From NCBI GenBank assembly GCA_937915885.1, contig CALGGP010000143.1, positions 1-37,177 of the forward strand: 37,177 nt of DNA, given 5' to 3'. Numbering within the stretch: position 1 is the stretch's first letter; each line of letters starts with the position of its first letter. Positions 34,898-37,177 of this stretch are shown in pieces. The notes beneath the pieces were generated by a model. The model saw only the letters and a list, made by a program, of their open reading frames with translations. It searched no databases and was not told where the DNA came from. Source of the stretch: an uncultured Selenomonadales bacterium (GTDB taxonomy: Bacteria > Bacillota > Negativicutes > Selenomonadales > Selenomonadaceae). The translations under genes and the position numbers were made by a program.

Positions 34898-36943
34898 CTA
34901 GGGTTTGCTGTCCCAGGCCATACACAGCGGGGCGGTAGCTGTGTCTACCAGGAAGAGCTTGTAGCGATACGCCGCCGGGAGGTTTTCGATGGTCCCGTCT
35001 GCCTTGTCGCTGGAGATCATCTGGCAGCTCACCATCTGCGCCTTGTCGTTATAGCAGACGAAGATCACATAGGCAAACTTGTCTTGCAGTACCGTGGGAA
35101 TCTCGTAACGCAGCTCCTTGTCGGTGAGATTCACCGTCAGCATGGCGGGTGAGATCGTCACGGTGACGGAACCGCCCGCGTTGTTGTTGTGATTGTCGTC
35201 GCCCACGACGCGATAATAAACGGTATACGTTCCCGCATTTGTGGCGGTGGGAATCGTATCGCCCCAACTACCGCTGGAGAGTCTATATTGCATCGTGCCG
35301 CCGTCGGGAGTCCCGGCGCTGACCAGCTCCTGCGGGTCGCCGGTATAGGTCAGCGTGTTCGCGGTCGGCGGGGTTTTCACTGTCGAAGCTGCCTTGGTGA
35401 TGGTCAGGTTTGCGCCGGTGTAGCTGATGGAGTAGTTATCCCCGGCGGTAAGCGTTCCCTGCGTGATGGCATAGGTCCCGACGTCTTCGCCAGCGGCGCG
35501 GGTCAGCGCGCCGGTCAGTTCGTCGCCAACCATGAGCGCGGAATTAGAGTAAGTCAACGTCGGGTCTTCCTCGCCGTAGGTCTTGCTCTGCGCGGCGGCT
35601 TGGATGGTGAGAGGTCTCGGGTTCACCGTCACCTTGGCAACGTCGCTCTTCACGGTTGCTGTCAGGGTGCCGTCTGTGCTTGTGATGACGCAGTAATAAT
35701 AATATGTTCCGGCGCCGTTGTCTGCGGGGATGGCGTAAGTGTCAGAAGTTGCACCGACAATCTTTGTCCCGCCGCTATTGCTGGCGGTTTCGCTGGAATA
35801 CCATTGATAGGTGGTCGTTGCATACGATTGTGTAGTCTCCACATAAAGCGTATCACTTTGGCCATAGTAAAATGTCTTGTCTATTGGCTGAGTGGTGATT
35901 CTTAATGGGGGTGGACTTACGAGCATTGCTTCCCCGTAGCTGCTGTCAAACACAACCCCATAGTCACTGTTGTCGCTGATAAAATTGGACGAGTTGCCGG
36001 TGCTCTTCAGATATTCAGTGAAGGTGTAGGGCAAGGTCAGGCCGGAGGCAATCGTCACACCGATGGAAGCAGCATCAGTCAGCGCACCGGCAACGGTGAT
36101 ATTGTAACCATCATTATACAAATACACGTTGTTTGCAGTCTTGTTGTCCTCCGCGCCTGCAGTATTCCCTGTAATTATGGGTGCGCCGGAAATTCGAAAT
36201 GTGCCGCCGTTCCACACGCCGCCGGTACAAATGCCTGTGTTATTTGCTATGGTGCCGCCTTTCATAGTAAATGTGCCATTACTATACACATACACGCCGC
36301 CGCCGCTGCTGTATTCGCCCGTTGCCCTGTTCCCTTCTATGGTGCCGCCGTTCATGGTGAATGTGCTGAAATGCACAAACACGCCGCCGCCGCCAATGCC
36401 TGTGTTATTTGCTATGGTGCCGTCGTTCATGGTAAATGTGCCGTTAACCACACACACGCCGCCGCCGCCGTAGTAGCTGGTGTAGGGACTGGTTGCATCG
36501 TTGCCGCTTATGGTGCCGCCGTTCATGATAAATGTACCGCTATACACATACACCCCGCCGCAGGAGCCGATGCCGATATTGTTCCCTCCGGTGATTTTTC
36601 CGCCGGTTCTGCTGTCTGTGATGGTCAGCGTCCCTCTAACGCTGATTACATATCCGTCCTCTACGGCCAAAGTATTTGATAATCCTCGGTCAATGGTATG
36701 CCCGTTGAGGTCGATGATAACGTATGTGTTGCTGGCGACTGTCAACGCCGCAGACGTTTTGATATCCGCTGCCAGCTTGATCTCTGTCGGGCTGTCCTCG
36801 TTTGTACTAGCGGTGCTTAACGCATTCGTCAGATCTTCATATGTGGAAACCTCCGCCTCCGCCCTCGCCGTCAGGGTCACGGCGGGCAGCAGCACCAGGC
36901 ACAGGGCCAGCCCAAGCAGCAGGCCGAATATCCGATTTTTCAT
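34898..36943 (-). CDS. Secreted beta-helix and MBG/Ig-like surface protein
   Basis: A 681-residue surface protein with a signal peptide (KNRIFGLLLGLALCLVLLP...TARA). Residues ~100-290 hold a right-handed beta-helix made of repeated GTFTMNGGTI.GN / GGGVYVYS units, as in polymorphic surface or pectate-lyase-like proteins. Next come an Ig-like segment (ITTQPIDKTFYYGQSDTLYV), an MBG-type domain (QAAAQSKTYGEEDPTLTYSNS) and a second Ig-like domain. The C-terminal ~80 residues lack a sortase motif or SLH repeats. ATG 36,943 with AAGGAGG is chosen, as it begins the signal peptide. Adhesion is the usual role. The repeat-rich gene may vary in unit number among strains. Confidence 0.85.
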   Translation of the reverse strand: MKNRIFGLLLGLALCLVLLPAVTLTARAEAEVSTYEDLTNALSTASTNEDSPTEIKLAADIKTSAALTVASNTYVIIDLNGHTIDRGLSNTLAVEDGYVISVRGTLTITDSRTGGKITGGNNIGIGSCGGVYVYSGTFIMNGGTISGNDATSPYTSYYGGGGVCVVNGTFTMNDGTIANNTGIGGGGVFVHFSTFTMNGGTIEGNRATGEYSSGGGVYVYSNGTFTMKGGTIANNTGICTGGVWNGGTFRISGAPIITGNTAGAEDNKTANNVYLYNDGYNITVAGALTDAASIGVTIASGLTLPYTFTEYLKSTGNSSNFISDNSDYGVVFDSSYGEAMLVSPPPLRITTQPIDKTFYYGQSDTLYVETTQSYATTTYQWYSSETASNSGGTKIVGATSDTYAIPADNGAGTYYYYCVITSTDGTLTATVKSDVAKVTVNPRPLTIQAAAQSKTYGEEDPTLTYSNSALMVGDELTGALTRAAGEDVGTYAITQGTLTAGDNYSISYTGANLTITKAASTVKTPPTANTLTYTGDPQELVSAGTPDGGTMQYRLSSGSWGDTIPTATNAGTYTVYYRVVGDDNHNNNAGGSVTVTISPAMLTVNLTDKELRYEIPTVLQDKFAYVIFVCYNDKAQMVSCQMISSDKADGTIENLPAAYRYKLFLVDTATAPLCMAWDSKP

Positions 36944-37050
36944 AATCCTTTCCTCCTTGCAGGTCTTGTCCTGTTTCCTTCCGGGCCTCGGGTCCCCCAG
37001 GCCTCCGCTACACTTCTTTTCCACTGTCACAGATCACCCCCGGAACATAC

Positions 37051-37090
37051 AAAAAGGCGCACCGCATCCCGGCAAAGGGCGCAGTGCGTC
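37051..37090 (-). terminator. Terminator upstream of the beta-helix gene
   Basis: On the minus strand GACGCACTGCGCCC pairs with GGATGCGGTGCGCC (two mismatches, two G-T pairs) over a 7-base loop, and TTTTT follows (37,051-37,055). It would stop transcripts coming from the right before the beta-helix gene, or act as an attenuator in its leader. Confidence 0.7.
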
Positions 37091-37100
37091 ACAAAGGGTA

Positions 37101-37129
37101 TTGACAGGGCAAACGGACAGACCTATCCT
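37101..37129 (+). promoter_or_regulatory. Possible promoter reading off the right edge
   Basis: A perfect TTGACA (37,101-37,106) and TATCCT (37,124-37,129) are 17 bases apart, running directly into the tetranucleotide repeat. The downstream gene is outside the window. Confidence 0.35.
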
Positions 37130-37131
37130 CC

Positions 37132-37177
37132 GATAGATAGATAGATAGATAGATTGATTGATTGATTGATTGATTGA
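37132..37177 (+). repeat. Tetranucleotide microsatellite (GATA)5(GATT)6 at the window edge
   Basis: Five GATA units (37,132-37,151) are followed by six GATT units and GA up to the last base. It lies between a possible -10 and whatever follows. Such repeats slip during replication and can vary promoter spacing, but could also mark a contig end. Confidence 0.9.

Overview
The window has two unlike parts that meet at about position 30,613-30,624. Bases 1 to ~30,615 (the left part) have moderate GC, use many TTG/GTG starts, and are full of two palindromic octamers, AAAATTTT and CCGCGCGG. An FliB-type lysine methylase, a TadE/G-like envelope protein and the general gene style suggest a Negativicutes (Selenomonas-like) bacterium; this placement is an inference, not proof. 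Bases ~30,625 to 37,177 (the right part) are GC-richer with different codon use and I found neither octamer there. They encode Ig-like/SLH and beta-helix/MBG surface proteins typical of gut Clostridia (Oscillospiraceae-like). Two reading frames on opposite strands run into each other at the boundary and neither has its natural end, so this is most simply a metagenomic chimera. Treat the two sides as separate genomes until long reads say otherwise.

Left part, minus strand (203-17,627). A long unidirectional set starts at a good promoter near 17,658-17,686: TadG-like protein, FliB-like methylase (ATGA overlap), class III aminotransferase, then four tightly packed genes, A (CoiA-like zinc domain), B (coiled coil plus a possible degenerate AAA-like domain), C (unknown) and a 1713-residue DEAH helicase with MrfA/DruE/DUF1998-like architecture. 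It ends at a strong terminator (3848-3890). The four genes look like an unassigned anti-phage or nucleic-acid-processing system related to Druantia/DISARM helicases. Further left, a double-HNH zinc protein with its own promoter sits 34 bp upstream of leuS. A face-to-face promoter there may make a short structured RNA.

Left part, plus strand (17,704-30,6xx). A CAP-domain secreted protein and a type-2-like ileS are followed by five same-strand genes: a GrpE-like protein, a divergent Hsp70, an alpha-helical-repeat protein, a small N6-methyltransferase-like subunit, and a large fusion of T5orf172/GIY-YIG nuclease, helicase and Eco57I-type methylase cut by the junction. The Hsp70/GrpE-like/helical-repeat trio packed against a restriction-modification pair is the most unusual arrangement in the window. 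Arrays punctuated by GGCGCC lie just downstream of both leuS and ileS in the same orientation relative to the gene.

Right part. It holds an Ig-like/SLH surface protein (minus, 3' end lost at the junction), an EamA-family transporter, a small membrane/zinc-ribbon protein with its own promoter and terminator, a beta-helix/MBG surface protein (minus), and a GATA/GATT microsatellite at the window edge. I saw no tRNA, rRNA, CRISPR array, transposase or integrase anywhere.
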